Positions 63,708-64,000 of a DNA stretch of 64,000 nucleotides are shown here, in pieces. Made by a program: the position numbers and the translations under genes. A model generated the notes under the pieces. That model made no database searches. It was given only the letters and a program-made list of their open reading frames with translations, and was not told the origin of the DNA. The DNA is from Actinomyces johnsonii (lineage in GTDB: Bacteria; Actinomycetota; Actinomycetes; Actinomycetales; Actinomycetaceae), in contig NZ_VICB01000004.1 of NCBI RefSeq assembly GCF_006546835.1, forward strand, positions 186,001 through 250,000, given 5' to 3'. The stretch's first letter is position 1, and each line of letters starts with the position of its first letter.

Positions 63708-64000
63708 TTCTGATCCTGTCGGCAGCCCCCGCCTCGTTGCGGGGATCCATGACCCGCTGGCTGCTTGAGGTCTCTCCCGGGATCTTCGTCGGGCATCTCT
63801 CAGCTCGAGTGCGAGAGCAGCTGTGGGAACTGGTCCGCACATACATCGGGGAGGGGCGGGCGCTGTTGATCTGGTCGGTGCGATCTGAGCAGCGGTTCGC
63901 GGTCGCCTCCCTGGGGCATGAGCGTGAACCTGTCGACATCGAGGGGTGTCTTGTTATGCGCAGCCCGTACCGGCAGATCGGGGGAACGCAGGCGATTCCC
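63701..64000 (+). CDS. cas2: CRISPR adaptation protein Cas2 (type I-E), cut by window end
   Basis: The frame opens at ATG 63701 inside the end of cas1 and is still open at 64000 after 100 codons. It starts MVVLILSAAPASLRGSMTRW, followed by LLEVSPGIFVGHLSARVREQ. LLIWSVRSEQRF and REPVDIEGCLVMRS follow. This is the E-type Cas2 pattern (PPRLRG, WLLEV-GVYVG, SA-IRE, P-D-DG). By family length the core ends near residue 95, so only a short tail should lie beyond the window. A CRISPR array usually follows cas2. Confidence 0.93.
   Translation, partial: MVVLILSAAPASLRGSMTRWLLEVSPGIFVGHLSARVREQLWELVRTYIGEGRALLIWSVRSEQRFAVASLGHEREPVDIEGCLVMRSPYRQIGGTQAIP

Overview
The window reads as a chromosomal segment of a high-GC actinobacterium. 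An Actinomyces-like member of the Actinomycetaceae is my best guess. The evidence is the uniformly high third-position GC, GTG and ATG starts with GGAGG-type ribosome sites, the ARC/Dop/Pup/PafA pupylation genes, the two-ClpP Clp locus, a translational-type T-box before ileS, and an actinobacterial cysteine-leader attenuator. The species assignment is inference only. No rRNA, tRNA, insertion sequence or CRISPR array was seen.

Layout. 1-217: tail of an ABC-2 type permease. 703-3893: clpP1-clpP2, clpX and a chorismate mutase. 4398-8229: two tandem long-chain acyl-CoA synthetases on the minus strand. 8539-14777: a sugar locus (lipoprotein binding protein, two permeases, GH13 alpha-glucosidase, LacI regulator). 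14857-15843: membrane protein of unknown function, convergent with valS (15848-18679). 18872-24040: ARC ATPase, dop, pup and pafA, with no 20S proteasome genes. 24233-34105: two successive ECF transporter modules and a heterodimeric exporter-fold ABC pair. Metal-regulator-like boxes lie before each ECF module, which suggests metal or siderophore traffic. 34325-37172: a two-gene ABC-2 transporter and a TetR-family regulator with reiterated TACC-N4-GGTA sites. 37274-44687 (minus strand): an assimilatory sulfate-reduction operon (sulfite reductase, cysH, cysD, cysN, uroporphyrinogen methyltransferase, TauE-type permease, CbiX-type chelatase). It is preceded by a leaderless short ORF ending in Cys-Cys-Arg-Ala. 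45157-50570: proC, a Na+/H+ antiporter-family permease, an SDR, a glycine-rich membrane-anchored protein and an aldo/keto reductase. 50800-54472: T-box and ileS. 54903-64000: a complete type I-E cas operon in the order cas3-casA-casB-cas7-cas5-cas6e-cas1-cas2, with cas2 cut by the window edge.

How it works together. The sulfur operon makes sulfide from APS and builds the siroheme its reductase needs. Its leader peptide is placed to read cysteine supply. The pupylation genes keep both ligase and depupylase but lack a local proteasome, and the ATPase lacks the tail that docks onto one. The two ECF systems and the ABC pair form one contiguous 10-kb block with two distinct metal-type operator candidates. 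Several gene ends, particularly convergent pairs, are separated by long imperfect hairpins that look like bidirectional terminators or a small intergenic repeat family.
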